Assembly: GCF_003611465.1 (NCBI RefSeq)
Contig: NZ_RAXV01000027.1
Span: 1-54,834, forward strand
Reading direction: 5' to 3'
Length of the DNA stretch: 54,834 nt
DNA from: Acinetobacter tianfuensis
GTDB lineage: Bacteria > Pseudomonadota > Gammaproteobacteria > Pseudomonadales > Moraxellaceae
In this document: positions 9,736 through 21,963 of the stretch, piece after piece
Numbering within the stretch: position 1 is the stretch's first letter
How the letters are laid out: each line of letters begins with the position of its first letter
Translations under genes and position numbers: made by a program
Notes under the pieces: generated by a model
The model's database searches: none
What the model saw: only the letters and a program-made list of their open reading frames with translations
Told to the model about the DNA's origin: nothing

Positions 9736-10557
9736 TTATCCTCCGAATAGTCGAGCTAACCAGCCTTTTGGTTTGGCTGTAATGTGACGATATGGGCGCT
9801 CTTCACCAAGGAAGCGTGCAACGAGATCATCATAAGCTTCACCAGCTTCTGTTTCAGTGAACAGAATTACAGGTTTACCTTCGTTTGATGCTTGCAGTAC
9901 TGTTTTGCACTCTGGAATTACGCCCAGCGTAGGCACGCGCAAGATGTCTTTAGAAATGTCATCAATCGTCAGCATTTCTTGCTTATCTGCGCGTTCAGGG
10001 TTGTAACGCGTAATACATAGGTGTTTACGGATACGGCCTTCGTTGTTTTCCACTTTTTTGGTTTTGCTGTCCAGCATGCCAATGATGCGGTCAGAGTCAC
10101 GCACAGATGAGATTTCAGGGTTAGTGACGATGATTGCTTCATCGGCATGGTACATGGCAAGGATTGCGCCGCGTTCAATACCGGCTGGCGAGTCGCAAAT
10201 AATATAGTCAAACTCTTGAGAAAGCTCATCCATGACACGCGCTACGCCTTCATCGGTCAGCGCATCTTTATCGCGTGTTTGTGAAGCTGGCAAAATATAA
10301 AGATTTTCAATGTCTTTATCACGAATAAGCGCTTGCTGTAATCGTGCTTCGTTATTTAATACATTGACAAAATCATACACAACGCGGCGTTCGCAGCCCA
10401 TAATCAAATCTAGATTACGCAAACCCACGTCAAAATCGATCACAACAGTTTTGTGACCGCGTAGGGCTAAACCTGTTGCAAAAGATGCGCTTGTTGTAGT
10501 TTTACCTACACCGCCTTTGCCTGACGTTACGACAACAATTTTCGCCACCGAATCCAC
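9736..10557 (-). CDS. minD: Septum site-determining ATPase MinD
   Basis: A 273-aa deviant-Walker ATPase of the ParA/MinD group. The motif GKGGVGKTT at residues 13-21 has the signature lysine. A Walker B-like block (YIICDSPAGIE) lies near residue 120. The C-terminal amphipathic helix (KGWLARLFGG) anchors the ATP dimer to the inner membrane. MinD recruits MinC to block FtsZ ring formation near the poles. It is the middle gene of minCDE, 57 bases after minC. Confidence 0.97.
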   Translation of the reverse strand: MDSVAKIVVVTSGKGGVGKTTTSASFATGLALRGHKTVVIDFDVGLRNLDLIMGCERRVVYDFVNVLNNEARLQQALIRDKDIENLYILPASQTRDKDALTDEGVARVMDELSQEFDYIICDSPAGIERGAILAMYHADEAIIVTNPEISSVRDSDRIIGMLDSKTKKVENNEGRIRKHLCITRYNPERADKQEMLTIDDISKDILRVPTLGVIPECKTVLQASNEGKPVILFTETEAGEAYDDLVARFLGEERPYRHITAKPKGWLARLFGG

Positions 10558-10614
10558 TCCTGTTATGGTTTAAATCCCCTAATTCTTATGGGGCTTTTGG
10601 TGTTTATTTATACA

Positions 10615-11340
10615 TTAAAATTGCAGAGCTTCAAATACCAGCTCTTGCTGATCATTTAAATAAATATGCACAGATTTTTTCACGACATGCGGCGGGATAT
10701 CATCTGCTACACAGTACGTGCCAGCAATGGAAACCAGTTCGGCTTCAAGAGAGTGACAGAAAATACGTGCGGCGATATTGCCTCCAGCACCGGCGATGAC
10801 TCTACCACGCGCAATGCCATAAATATGTATATTTCCTGAAGCAATCACTTCAGATCCGCTGTTAATGCCGGCATTTAAAATAATATCGCCAGAATTTTGC
10901 ACAATGCATTGGCCTGTCCGCAAAATTTCATCATGATAAGACGTCACATGGCGTACAGCTGGCGCTTCAGGTGCAGGCGCTGTGCTGACGGCTGCAGCAG
11001 ACGTTTCGGGTGCAGCCGGTGTTTCAGCAGACTGCTCTTTCGTTGGCTTAATCTGTTCCAGCTTGCGGTCTGGCGGAATAACAGGGAACTGAATTGAACG
11101 CGCCTGATCTGCCAATAAGCCTTCAGTCACGGCCATCGGCTGCAGGTCTAGGCTGATGAGCAATTGAATCAGTTCAATCAGCTCTTGTTCTACGCTGCTT
11201 TCAATGACGGCAAGCGTACCGGCAGGAAAGCTCTTTTGAAGCATAGGGGAGAGTTGCTGGCGGATCGCATCATGATCATTGGTATCTAGGGTAATGCGGA
11301 TCGCATTGACCATTCTGCCTTTTATCCGTATGTCAGCCAT
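10615..11340 (-). CDS. minC: Septum site-determining protein MinC
   Basis: A 241-aa FtsZ assembly inhibitor. The N-terminal FtsZ-binding domain covers roughly residues 1-105. An Ala/Pro-rich linker (about 105-135) follows. The C-terminal beta-helical dimer/MinD-binding domain (about 138-241) shows the typical [19 protein letters not shown] and [10 protein letters not shown] turns. It is the first gene of minCDE, with ATTATTCC-type spacing before the start and no obvious strong promoter seen by eye. Confidence 0.94.
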   Translation of the reverse strand: MADIRIKGRMVNAIRITLDTNDHDAIRQQLSPMLQKSFPAGTLAVIESSVEQELIELIQLLISLDLQPMAVTEGLLADQARSIQFPVIPPDRKLEQIKPTKEQSAETPAAPETSAAAVSTAPAPEAPAVRHVTSYHDEILRTGQCIVQNSGDIILNAGINSGSEVIASGNIHIYGIARGRVIAGAGGNIAARIFCHSLEAELVSIAGTYCVADDIPPHVVKKSVHIYLNDQQELVFEALQF

Positions 11341-11473
11341 AATTATTCCTTAAACTTCTCACTATTTGGTTTTGTGCGGAAGTGATTTTGTAAATAGAGC
11401 AAATCCTAGAGCAAAACGGCACAATTCACTAGCGTGAAGCGCAAATATTTTTGCACCGCTGCTTATTCTTTAT

Positions 11474-12526
11474 CTAGTCTGGCTGCTGCTCTTTCAAAGC
11501 TTCCTGCCATTGTTTTACTTTTACCTGCTTGCGTACTGCTTCTAAGCTTTCAAATACGGCAGAACGCACCAGTTCATCTAAGTGCGCATTGTTTTCAATT
11601 TCAATACGGCTGATACGCTGTGCAATATCTGCATATAAATTTGGCTGTGAAGAGCTGCTTTGCGCAGGCTCAGCCATTGGATCAATTAAGCCATGTGTAA
11701 TGTTCTCGCCTAAACGCTGGCCAATACTTTGAATCTGCTGTTCAATACGCCCCCCGACCAAAGGAATCAGGCGCAGCAGCTGAGTCAGCTCAGGGGTATC
11801 TTCAATCGCTTGATTGACGATTACACCGACATTTTTAGCAATCCGTTCACGGTCAGCGCGCAATTCACGGCTGAGATTTTCCTGCAGTATTTCTGCCAGC
11901 ACTTGAGAGAACATTTCTCTATGGTGCTGCACGATGTTGCTGATCAGGTCCTTGTGCGTGGTGCTGGTATTCAGTTCGTGCTTTAAGCCATCTAACACTG
12001 TAATCACGACACGGTCTGAAAGCTCTTCCATGACAACACGGTAATAAAATAGCCCCTTGTCTTGCCATGACTTCGGAAAGATTTGGTAACCCATTTCATA
12101 CAAGCGGTATGCGATCACACCTGCGCGGAATAAACGTAAAAAACGCAAATGCGGAATGATGGCTAAAATTTCATACCAATGAATAAAAGGAAAGAAGAAC
12201 CAGCGCTGATGATGGCGCTGCGCAATAGCAATGCCCCAGCGCACCAGCAGCTCGAAAATTAAGAAAACAATAAACCAGGCTTCAGTCGTGATGACCCATG
12301 GATGCAAATGTTCGCGGTAGAAATCCAGTACAGCAGGCAGATGAATGGTATGAAAAAACCAGCTGCCGATGCTGCTCATCAGAAAGAAGTTCATACCAAG
12401 ACAGAACAGGTTAAAAATAATGATAAACACCATGAAAATGTCATAGGCCAAAAACAGCTTAAAAGACAAACTGGTCGGGTCAACTAAATGGTATTTAGAT
12501 TTTTTAACAGGTTCTTTTTGCGTCAT
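11474..12526 (-). CDS. Uncharacterised inner-membrane protein with ion-channel-like N-terminal half
   Basis: A 350-aa protein I do not recognise with certainty. The first half has about three or four hydrophobic segments (about residues 25-50, 83-105 and 112-130). An Arg-rich helix (PHLRFLRLFRAGVIAYRL) recalls an S4-like voltage-sensor helix. There is no pore-loop filter motif after it. The second half is soluble and helical, with repeats of charged residues suited to coiled-coil or oligomer formation. It ends 15 bases before the acyltransferase start on the same strand, so the two may be co-transcribed. Function unknown; the ion-transport resemblance is an inference from pattern only. Confidence 0.6.
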   Translation of the reverse strand: MTQKEPVKKSKYHLVDPTSLSFKLFLAYDIFMVFIIIFNLFCLGMNFFLMSSIGSWFFHTIHLPAVLDFYREHLHPWVITTEAWFIVFLIFELLVRWGIAIAQRHHQRWFFFPFIHWYEILAIIPHLRFLRLFRAGVIAYRLYEMGYQIFPKSWQDKGLFYYRVVMEELSDRVVITVLDGLKHELNTSTTHKDLISNIVQHHREMFSQVLAEILQENLSRELRADRERIAKNVGVIVNQAIEDTPELTQLLRLIPLVGGRIEQQIQSIGQRLGENITHGLIDPMAEPAQSSSSQPNLYADIAQRISRIEIENNAHLDELVRSAVFESLEAVRKQVKVKQWQEALKEQQPD

Positions 12527-12540
12527 GTCAGTCCACTTGC

Positions 12541-13467
12541 TTATTTATCAGCTGAAGCATATTGCGCTTTCATTTGCGTAATCAGCTGATCTTTTTCAGT
12601 CCACAGTTCATCGACCCAAGTCTGGAATTTTTCACGGTACTTAGGATCATCCTCATAGTTTCCGCCTAAAACCCAGTCTGGGATATTGATTTTACGTAAA
12701 TTTACAGCAATACGCGGCACTTCTCCCAGCCAAAACTCACCATAACCGGGAGCGCCGTCTGGATAAACAATGGTCATATCCACTAATGCATCAATTTTGT
12801 CACCTAAAATGCTCAATGCCAAAGCAAGACCGCCTGCTTTCGGTTTAAGCAAATTGGTATAAGGGGATTTCTGCTGCTGGTGTTTTTCTGGGGTAAAACG
12901 TGTGCCTTCTAAATAATTCAGCAGAGTGAAAGGCTGGCTCAGAAGCTGTTCGCAGGATTTGCGCGCTTCTTCCATATCTCGGTATTTCAGTTCAGGATTT
13001 TTTGCAATCTGTTCCTTGCTGTGGCGCTTCATCATTGGAAAGCCTAAGATTTTAAAAGCTTGACCGACAAATGGAATGAAGATCAGCTCCCACTTGGTGA
13101 AAAAGCGGGTTAGGGGCATTCGTGTTAAGCCAAAGTATTGATTAACAGTTGTATCTACCCAGCTTTGATGGTTACAGGCCATTAAATAGCGGCCATTCAT
13201 ACTCAGCTCTAAGTCAGCATCTACCGTAATATCCCACTTTGTATTAGGCAGCACATGATCAATCAGCCAGTTATTGACGGTGAGCCAGCTGTTGGTAATT
13301 TTAATATTGGTTTCATCTACTTTTTTAGATTTTTTAAATAGCTTGGTCAGACCGAGAGCAAGTACAGGAGGACCATGAAAAAAAGTACTGCCTGTAATGA
13401 CAGAACCTACAGTCAGACCGCGTGTGATTTTTTTTAATGCTGGTTGCTTCTTGTTTTCAGATGACAT
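12541..13467 (-). CDS. PlsC-like lysophospholipid acyltransferase (YihG type)
   Basis: A 308-aa membrane-associated acyltransferase. The catalytic HX4D motif is seen as HQSWVD (H100-D105), and the glycerophosphate-binding EGTRFTP block lies near residue 205. The family transfers acyl chains to lysophosphatidic acid or related lipids; overall layout is closest to YihG-type rather than classic PlsC. ATG 13467 was chosen because AGGG lies 7 bases before it; the longer frame would need a TTG start. The unknown membrane protein follows immediately on the same strand. Exact acyl and acceptor specificity cannot be read from the sequence. Confidence 0.83.
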   Translation of the reverse strand: MSSENKKQPALKKITRGLTVGSVITGSTFFHGPPVLALGLTKLFKKSKKVDETNIKITNSWLTVNNWLIDHVLPNTKWDITVDADLELSMNGRYLMACNHQSWVDTTVNQYFGLTRMPLTRFFTKWELIFIPFVGQAFKILGFPMMKRHSKEQIAKNPELKYRDMEEARKSCEQLLSQPFTLLNYLEGTRFTPEKHQQQKSPYTNLLKPKAGGLALALSILGDKIDALVDMTIVYPDGAPGYGEFWLGEVPRIAVNLRKINIPDWVLGGNYEDDPKYREKFQTWVDELWTEKDQLITQMKAQYASADK

Positions 13468-13714
13468 ATAAAACCCTAAGATCAAATTTTCAAATTTGTC
13501 GAATTGAACAAATATAGAGCCTGTTATAAAAATAAAAAAGTCTATAAATATAACTGTGGAGAAAATTTGATGAAGTTTGCACTTTTTCCCTTTTTATTTA
13601 TTACAAAATGTAAATAAACGTTTTATTATTAACAAAAATTCAATGTTCTCAGCATTGGCTTTCATTCATTATCATTCTGTATCAAATATACAAAACACAA
13701 AAAGGAGTCATGCG

Positions 13715-14347
13715 ATGCGTGCACTAGTAATTACAGCGGTTGTTGGGGCAATGGCGCTTACAGGCTGCCAAAACATGGAATATGACAAAGCGGCAATCGG
13801 TACAGGTCTTGGCGCTTTATTGGGTGCTGGTATTGCTTACTCAAATGCTGACAAGGATAAAATGGGTCAAGCAGCTGCAATTGGCGCTGTTGTAGGCGCA
13901 GGCGCAGGTCTTCTTTTAGACAAAAAAGAACAGCGTCTTAAACAAGAATTGGCTGGTACAGGTGTAGATGTAGGCCGTAATCCAGACGGTTCGATCAACC
14001 TTGTGATGCCTTCAGTAACTTTCGCAACGAATTCATCTACAATTCAAGCTCAATTCCAGTCAGCTTTGAATGATGTTGCTAAAGTATTGCGTGAAGACGG
14101 TACTGCGAACAAATTGGCAATTGTTGTACATGGTCACACAGACAACACAGGTTCTGATGCGATCAACAATCCATTGTCTCAAAACCGTGCGAACTCAGTG
14201 AAAAACTACCTTGCGTCTCAAGGTATCTCTGCAGCTCGCATTACTGCGAAAGGTTATGGTTCAACTTCACCTGTTGCTGACAACTCAACAGCTGCTGGCC
14301 GTGAACAAAACCGCCGTGTGGAAATTTCTGTTTACGAAACTAAATAA
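13715..14347 (+). CDS. OmpA-family lipoprotein with glycine-zipper segment
   Basis: A 210-aa envelope protein. The lipoprotein signal ends in the lipobox LTGC with the acylated Cys at 18. A glycine-zipper region (GTGLGALLGAGIAY and AAIGAVVGAGAGLLL, about 29-70) follows. The C-terminal OmpA/MotB domain (about 105-205) contains HGHTDNTGS and NPLSQNRANSV peptidoglycan-binding signatures. This layout matches YiaD-like outer-membrane lipoproteins that bind peptidoglycan. An AAAGGAG ribosome site lies 8 bases before ATG 13715, and an overlapping out-of-frame ATG lies at 13710. Codon use is strongly biased, suggesting high expression. Confidence 0.9.
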   Translation: MRALVITAVVGAMALTGCQNMEYDKAAIGTGLGALLGAGIAYSNADKDKMGQAAAIGAVVGAGAGLLLDKKEQRLKQELAGTGVDVGRNPDGSINLVMPSVTFATNSSTIQAQFQSALNDVAKVLREDGTANKLAIVVHGHTDNTGSDAINNPLSQNRANSVKNYLASQGISAARITAKGYGSTSPVADNSTAAGREQNRRVEISVYETK

Positions 14348-14364
14348 TATTTAGTGACTTAAAC

Positions 14365-14393
14365 AAAAAAGCCGCCGTGAGGCGGTTTTTTTT
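14365..14393 (+). terminator. Intrinsic terminator of the OmpA-like lipoprotein gene
   Basis: GCCGCC-GTGA-GGCGG hairpin with flanking A-run and eight T residues, 18 bases after the stop codon. Confidence 0.9.
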
Positions 14394-14475
14394 ATGCGCT
14401 GAAAATGACTTTTGGGGTTATGAAACTGCGCATGACATGACTATAATCGACACCGAATCAGGAAGAGGAAAATCT

Positions 14476-16515
14476 ATGTCACTCGCAAGTCAATTGAACG
14501 ACAAGCAACTTGAAGCCATGAAATATACTCAAGGACCCTTGTTAGTGCTTGCAGGGGCTGGTTCAGGCAAGACATCGGTCATTACCCGAAAAATTGCCTA
14601 TTTGGTCAAGCATTGCGGCATACCTGCGCACCGTATTACGGCGATGACCTTTACCAACAAAGCTGCGCGTGAAATGAAAGAACGTGTAACAAAGCTGTTG
14701 ACACGTGAAGAGGCAAAAGGTCTTTCGGTTTCGACTTTCCATACTTTTGGTTTGAATTTACTGCGTCTTGAGCTTAAAAATACGCCGCTTAAAAATAACT
14801 TTTCTATTTTAGATGCTGACGACTGCAAACGAATATTGATGGACTTGATGCACCGTGACAATTTGTCCGGCGCAGAGAGTAAAGAGCTGATCGCGAAAGC
14901 CATGAAAATGATTTCGGATTGGAAAAATGACTTGATTCCGCCAGAGCAGGCGCACACGACCTGTGAAACTGCTGAAGATGTGCAGATGGCGCATTTATAT
15001 CAGCTCTATGAGCGCAATTTACGCGCCTATAATGCGGTTGATTTTGATGACCTGATTGTGATGCCGACACGTCTGCTGCAAGAAAATGCAGAAGTGCGTG
15101 ACCGCTGGCAAAACCGTATCCGCTATTTATTGGTCGACGAATATCAGGATACCAATACCGCGCAGTATATTTTAGTCAAACTGCTGGTTGGTGTGATGGG
15201 GCAGTTCACTGCGGTAGGGGATGACGACCAATCGATTTATGCATGGCGCGGCGCGAAACCTGAAAATATGGCGCTGCTGAATGAAGACTTCCGCAATTTA
15301 AAAGTGATTAAGCTGGAACAGAACTACCGTTCGACGAGCCGTATTTTAAAAGCGGCCAATACCGTCATTGGCAACAATCCGCATATTTTTGATAAAAAAT
15401 TATGGTCAGATAAGGGGCATGGTGAAGTCATCCGCGTGATTACTTGCCGCAATGATGATGATGAGTCAGAACGCGTCGTTAAAGATTTGATTACGCACAA
15501 GCTGATGAACGGTAAAAGCTGGAAAGACTATGCCATTTTATACCGCGGCAATTTCCAAGCGCGTGCACTTGAAACACAGCTGCGCCAAATGCAAATTCCA
15601 TACAAATTATCGGGCGGACAGTCATTCTTTGCGCGCGCTGAAATTAAAGACCTCATGAGTTATTTGCGCCTGATTATCAATCCAGAAGATGACAGTGCAT
15701 TCCTGCGGATTATCAATACGCCTAAACGGGCGATTGGTCCGGTTACATTGGAAAAATTGGGTTTGTTTGCGCAGGAAAATCATTTATCGCTGCTGGCGGC
15801 TGCAGGCGATCAGCGCTTAACTATGGCAATTCCGAAAAAAGCCACCACGCAGCTGGCAGAGTTTCATGATTTTATTGAGAGCTACACCCGCAATTTGCTG
15901 GAAGATGATGAGCCTGTGCCGATCATCCGCCAGATGATGGTGGAAGCTGGCTATATTGATTATGTCAAAGAAACAGCCGCGACTCCCGCTCAGGAAAAAA
16001 CCAAGCTGGATAATATTGAAGTGCTGTACAGCAGTATTCAGAGCTTGATTAACCGCGCTGAAGATGTAGATGAAAAGAACATTGAAAGCGTCATCCGTAA
16101 AATGGTGCTTCTGGATATGCTGGAACAGCAGCAGGAAGACGAAGACACTGACAAAGTGAACTTGCTGACGCTGCATGCTTCTAAGGGCTTGGAATTTCCA
16201 TATGTGTATTTGATTGGTCTCGAAGAAGAACTGCTGCCGCATAAAAACTCGATTGCTGCAGAGACGGTAGAGGAAGAGCGCCGTCTGATGTATGTGGGTA
16301 TTACCCGTGCACGTCAAGGTTTGACCATTACATTGGCAGAGCAACGCAAAGCAGGCGGTCAAATGAAACAAATGACCCCAAGCCGGTTCTTGGATGAACT
16401 GCCGCAGGATGAGCTGGAATGGCTTGGCCGCAAGAAAAAACTTGCGGGCAATATCGATCCGAAACAGCAGGCGCAGCATTATTTGGACAATTTACGGGCG
16501 CTGATTAAGCGCTAA
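14476..16515 (+). CDS. rep: ATP-dependent DNA helicase Rep (UvrD/Rep, SF1A)
   Basis: A 679-aa superfamily 1A 3'-5' helicase, close to the length of E. coli Rep. Helicase motifs appear in order: Q motif (LNDKQLEAM), I GAGSGKT, Ia TFTNKAAREMKERV, II VDEYQDTN, III GDDDQSIYAWRGA, IV QNYRST, V TLHASKGLEFP, VI VGITRARQG. It clears protein blocks ahead of the replication fork. ATG 14476 follows AAGAGGA. The choice of Rep over UvrD rests on length and the N-terminal sequence; UvrD is usually longer with a different C-terminal region. Confidence 0.9.
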   Translation: MSLASQLNDKQLEAMKYTQGPLLVLAGAGSGKTSVITRKIAYLVKHCGIPAHRITAMTFTNKAAREMKERVTKLLTREEAKGLSVSTFHTFGLNLLRLELKNTPLKNNFSILDADDCKRILMDLMHRDNLSGAESKELIAKAMKMISDWKNDLIPPEQAHTTCETAEDVQMAHLYQLYERNLRAYNAVDFDDLIVMPTRLLQENAEVRDRWQNRIRYLLVDEYQDTNTAQYILVKLLVGVMGQFTAVGDDDQSIYAWRGAKPENMALLNEDFRNLKVIKLEQNYRSTSRILKAANTVIGNNPHIFDKKLWSDKGHGEVIRVITCRNDDDESERVVKDLITHKLMNGKSWKDYAILYRGNFQARALETQLRQMQIPYKLSGGQSFFARAEIKDLMSYLRLIINPEDDSAFLRIINTPKRAIGPVTLEKLGLFAQENHLSLLAAAGDQRLTMAIPKKATTQLAEFHDFIESYTRNLLEDDEPVPIIRQMMVEAGYIDYVKETAATPAQEKTKLDNIEVLYSSIQSLINRAEDVDEKNIESVIRKMVLLDMLEQQQEDEDTDKVNLLTLHASKGLEFPYVYLIGLEEELLPHKNSIAAETVEEERRLMYVGITRARQGLTITLAEQRKAGGQMKQMTPSRFLDELPQDELEWLGRKKKLAGNIDPKQQAQHYLDNLRALIKR

Positions 16516-16556
16516 CAATCATTTTAAAATGAGCAATATTGAAATAGGAATGAACC

Positions 16557-17009
16557 ATGAAAGTTCAAGTAAAAGTACTCGATGCACGTTTAGGCAATGA
16601 ATGGCCAATGCCAAGCTACGCAACGGCAGGTTCAGCTGGATTAGACTTGCGCGCATGCGTTGCTGAAACTACTGTTATTGAGCCAGGACAAACCGTTTTA
16701 GTGAAAACGGGCTTAGCCATTTATATTGAAGATACAAACTTTGCCGGTTTAATTTTACCGCGTTCAGGCCTAGGCCATAAACACGGTATCGTACTTGGTA
16801 ATTTGGTGGGTTTAATTGATTCTGACTACCAAGGCGAACTGATGGTTTCTGTATGGAACCGCAGCCAGACAGCATTTAGTTTAGAGCCGGGCGAACGCTT
16901 AGCGCAGTATGTATTGGTTCCAGTTGTACAAGCGCAATTTGATTTAGTTGAAGAATTTGAAGCAACTGAACGCGGTGCAGGCGGTTTTGGCCATACAGGC
17001 AAAAATTAA
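16557..17009 (+). CDS. dut: Deoxyuridine 5'-triphosphate nucleotidohydrolase (dUTPase)
   Basis: A 150-aa homotrimeric dUTPase that hydrolyses dUTP to dUMP and PPi. All five motifs are visible: AGLDLRA (I), PRSGLG (II), [11 protein letters not shown] (III), the GERLAQYV block (IV) and the Gly-rich [11 protein letters not shown] tail (V). It lies 41 bases after rep and ahead of algC, an order also seen in other gammaproteobacteria. A terminator follows, so co-transcription with algC is unlikely. Confidence 0.97.
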   Translation: MKVQVKVLDARLGNEWPMPSYATAGSAGLDLRACVAETTVIEPGQTVLVKTGLAIYIEDTNFAGLILPRSGLGHKHGIVLGNLVGLIDSDYQGELMVSVWNRSQTAFSLEPGERLAQYVLVPVVQAQFDLVEEFEATERGAGGFGHTGKN

Positions 17010-17023
17010 TTGCTGAACTGTAT

Positions 17024-17049
17024 AAAAAGGTGCATATTTGCGCCTTTTT
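17024..17049 (+). terminator. Intrinsic terminator of dut
   Basis: AAAAAGG-TGCA / TGCG-CCTTTTT stem with one wobble pair and a T-run, 14 bases after the dut stop. Confidence 0.8.
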
Positions 17050-17723
17050 ATCATTTAAGTCTGGACTAAAAGCTGTGTTTTCTTGAAGAAAATGAGTGTA
17101 TTTTTGTCTAAAAAACAATCTATAATGTAAATATCAAAATCAGATAATCATCAGATAAAATTAAAAAACAGTTTTGCAATTATATTTATCTATTGATTTA
17201 AAAAAGAGTTTTTATCTGCTATTTAAGTTAAATAATGTGCTGAAATTAAATGCTTTGCTATTGATTGACCTAAAAAATGCAGAATCCCCATTTCTGGTGA
17301 TTGCTGTTATATAGAGGCATGGCATATGCTGAGCGGGTTTGCAGTTTAGTCCGTGGGGGTAAAGGGTTGCTATTTACCGTGATTGTTCACGCAAAAACAA
17401 CAGCGTTTCATTTTTGTGTATGGCAAGTTTGAGCCGTATACGTTTTTAAAATTTATTTATTGGGGCTTTTTTAGCGTATTTTTTATTTAAATCATAAATT
17501 TGTAAAACCTGCAGCATCATTTGATCTTGGTGAAGAAAATGGAAAAGGTCTTAACTTAAATGTTTTAGGCTTCAGGTGTTTAATTTTTATGAATTGATAA
17601 ATCAATTAAAATGCGCTAAAAGAAGGATGTTTTCGAACTAGATATTTAATTGTTTTATCAATGCAACAGCAGACTTATTGAACTGGCCTATATTGATCAT
17701 GACAATTAAAAGAAGAATAGGTT
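17050..17723 (+). other. 674-base AT-rich gap without a convincing gene
   Basis: No open frame here has gene-like length or a ribosome site. The left half is very AT-rich. The middle (about 17280-17450) is more GC-balanced and has short hairpins: GGTAAA / TTTACC at about 17358-17378, a GTGA / TCAC stem just after, and an ATCCCC / GGGGGT pair spanning about 17283-17360. It may hold regulatory sequence for algC or an unannotated small RNA, but I see no terminator or clear promoter that settles this. Confidence 0.5.
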
Positions 17724-20064
<2,341 letters not shown>

Positions 20065-20100
20065 TGCTGCGTTTTAAAACTTTATTTTAAGTGTTCAAAG

Positions 20101-20129
20101 AAAAGCTCCATTACATGGGGCTTTTTTTA
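20101..20129 (+). terminator. Intrinsic terminator of algC-argB
   Basis: AAAAGCTCCAT / ATGGGGCTTTT stem (one wobble pair) with a 3-base loop and a seven-T tail. Confidence 0.87.
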
Positions 20130-20221
20130 TGGACTGAACTTTTACAGCAAGTTTTATTGCCGTCATGAAAATGTCATTGGGAGTGCCTAATGTAGATCAA
20201 AAAGCATGAAGGAAATACTTG

Positions 20222-21007
20222 ATGTTGGATAAGCTGAACCAGTACCGCCAAAGCTTTATTTTCCCTTTTCAAAAGAAAAATTCAAAAAACGCTGCATATA
20301 AATTTGAATGGGTCAGTGATCTGAACGGATTGCGTGAAATACAGCAATTTCGCGCCGCGCAATTTTCCAAACAATTTGGCATACGTTTTGATCAAAATTT
20401 GGATCAGGACTTTTATGATTTTAACTGTGAACATGCTGTGCTGCGGGATAAATGGACACGGGAAATTGCAGCATATACCCGTATTAAACTGCTGCAAGGC
20501 CATGAGCTGAAAGAAAAAAGCTACAGTCAGCAGGAGTTTAATATCTCTGAGCCACTGGGGCATCTGGAAAATATCGTTGAGATTGGCCGTACTTGCGTAC
20601 ACCCCAAGTACCGCTCTGGTAAAGCGCTTTCTATTTTATGGCTGCATTTGATGTCCAAAGTGCTTTGGGAAATGAAAGCCAAACATGTGATCGGCTGTGT
20701 CAGTATCCGTATGCAGGGCAACGAAGCGCGGGCATATCATACACATCAGCTTGTGCAGCGTTTGCATGAACAAAGCAATACGGTTCAGGCGCATCAAGCA
20801 TTTACACCGCCGTACCCGGCTTATAGCTTTTCGCAGGATGAACGCATGCCTAAGCTGTTTGATATCTATTTAAAAATGCAGGCCACGCTTTCGCGTGAGG
20901 CATATTATGATGAAGCTTTTAATTGTTTGGATTATTTTGTTCATCTGGAAGTGAGTCAAATGGCTAAAAATTTCATTCTGCAAAAGAAAATTATGCAGAA
21001 TTCTTAA
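20222..21007 (+). CDS. GNAT-type N-acyltransferase, OlsB/hemolysin-like
   Basis: A 261-aa protein of the PF13444-like GNAT branch that includes ornithine lipid synthase OlsB and acyl-homoserine-lactone synthase-like folds. The signature EIGRTCVHPKYR (about residues 120-131) closely resembles the EVGRSCVHP block of OlsB proteins, and an FRAAQFSKQFG block near residue 43 fits the same fold. In OlsB the reaction is acyl-ACP-dependent N-acylation of ornithine. An OlsA-type acyltransferase is not adjacent. Start ATG 20222 has AAGGA 8 bases upstream. Activity is inferred from the family only. Confidence 0.7.
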   Translation: MLDKLNQYRQSFIFPFQKKNSKNAAYKFEWVSDLNGLREIQQFRAAQFSKQFGIRFDQNLDQDFYDFNCEHAVLRDKWTREIAAYTRIKLLQGHELKEKSYSQQEFNISEPLGHLENIVEIGRTCVHPKYRSGKALSILWLHLMSKVLWEMKAKHVIGCVSIRMQGNEARAYHTHQLVQRLHEQSNTVQAHQAFTPPYPAYSFSQDERMPKLFDIYLKMQATLSREAYYDEAFNCLDYFVHLEVSQMAKNFILQKKIMQNS

Positions 21008-21101
21008 TATTTTATAAAGATCGTATTCTTTGCTGTTTGTAATAGCCAGATGACTGATGCAAAATAGTTTCATCATTGACCTTATTATGATGATGAAGAT
21101 T

Positions 21102-21950
21102 ATGTGCCAGCTCTTAGGTATGAATTGTGCGACGCCAACGGATATTACTTTTTCGTTCCGCGGGTTTTCGCAGCGGGCAGGCATTACCTCCGATCATTGT
21201 GACGGTTTTGGCATTGCATTTTTTGAAGACAAAGCTTGCCGCTTATTTGTAGATAATCAATCTGCCGTAGAGTCTCCAATTGCAGAATTGGTTCGCAATT
21301 ATCCGATTAAATCACGCAATGTTATTGCGCATATCCGTAAAGCCACGCAGGGCAAAATCAATTTAGAAAACTCACATCCTTTTAGCCGCGAGCTCTGGGG
21401 CCGTCAGTGGATTTTTGCGCATAATGGTGATTTGCATGGATTTGCGCCAGAGCTGGTTGGCCGCTTTACTCCAGTAGGCAATACAGACAGTGAATTGGCT
21501 TTTTGTTATTTGCTGGAACAGCTGGTAAAACGATTCGGCTATGAAGAGCCGAGTCTAGATCAGGTTTTTGATTTATTAATTGAGATTTCGCCTCAAATTG
21601 CTGAACATGGCACGTTCAATTTTTGTTTATCCAACGGTCAAGCGCTATTCAGCTATGCGATTACTAAACTGCATTGGCTGGTGCGTGAGTATCCTTTTCA
21701 GCCGGCGCAGCTGATTGATTTAGATGTTGAAGTGGATTTCAGTGAAGTGACGACGCCAGAAGACCGCGTGGCAGTTATTACAACTGAACCGCTGACGCAG
21801 AATGAAGTCTGGACTGCATTTCAGCCGGGCGAAATGATTTTATTTCAGCATGGCCGTCCAATCCGCCATTCAATGAGCCATGTAGAACGTTTGGACCGTG
21901 AACGTCTAGACCCATCATTACGCCGTATTACACAGGCAGATATTTACTGA
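21102..21950 (+). CDS. Class II glutamine amidotransferase (YafJ-like)
   Basis: A 282-aa protein made of an N-terminal-nucleophile amidotransferase domain. The start is set at ATG 21102 so that Met removal exposes Cys2 (MCQLLGMN), the family nucleophile. The substrate-binding blocks HIRKAT (about residue 80) and FAHNGDL (about 108) follow, with GNTDSELAFCYLL near 130. No synthase domain is attached, as in YafJ, so the acceptor is unknown. The upstream in-frame ATGs would hide the nucleophile. Confidence 0.85.
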   Translation: MCQLLGMNCATPTDITFSFRGFSQRAGITSDHCDGFGIAFFEDKACRLFVDNQSAVESPIAELVRNYPIKSRNVIAHIRKATQGKINLENSHPFSRELWGRQWIFAHNGDLHGFAPELVGRFTPVGNTDSELAFCYLLEQLVKRFGYEEPSLDQVFDLLIEISPQIAEHGTFNFCLSNGQALFSYAITKLHWLVREYPFQPAQLIDLDVEVDFSEVTTPEDRVAVITTEPLTQNEVWTAFQPGEMILFQHGRPIRHSMSHVERLDRERLDPSLRRITQADIY

Positions 21951-21963
21951 CTGTTGCGGAAGT

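Noticed and set aside
13660..13685. Possible Fur-box-like hexamers upstream of the OmpA-like lipoprotein
   Set aside because: Only part of the consensus is present and the second half diverges; AT-rich DNA gives such matches by chance.
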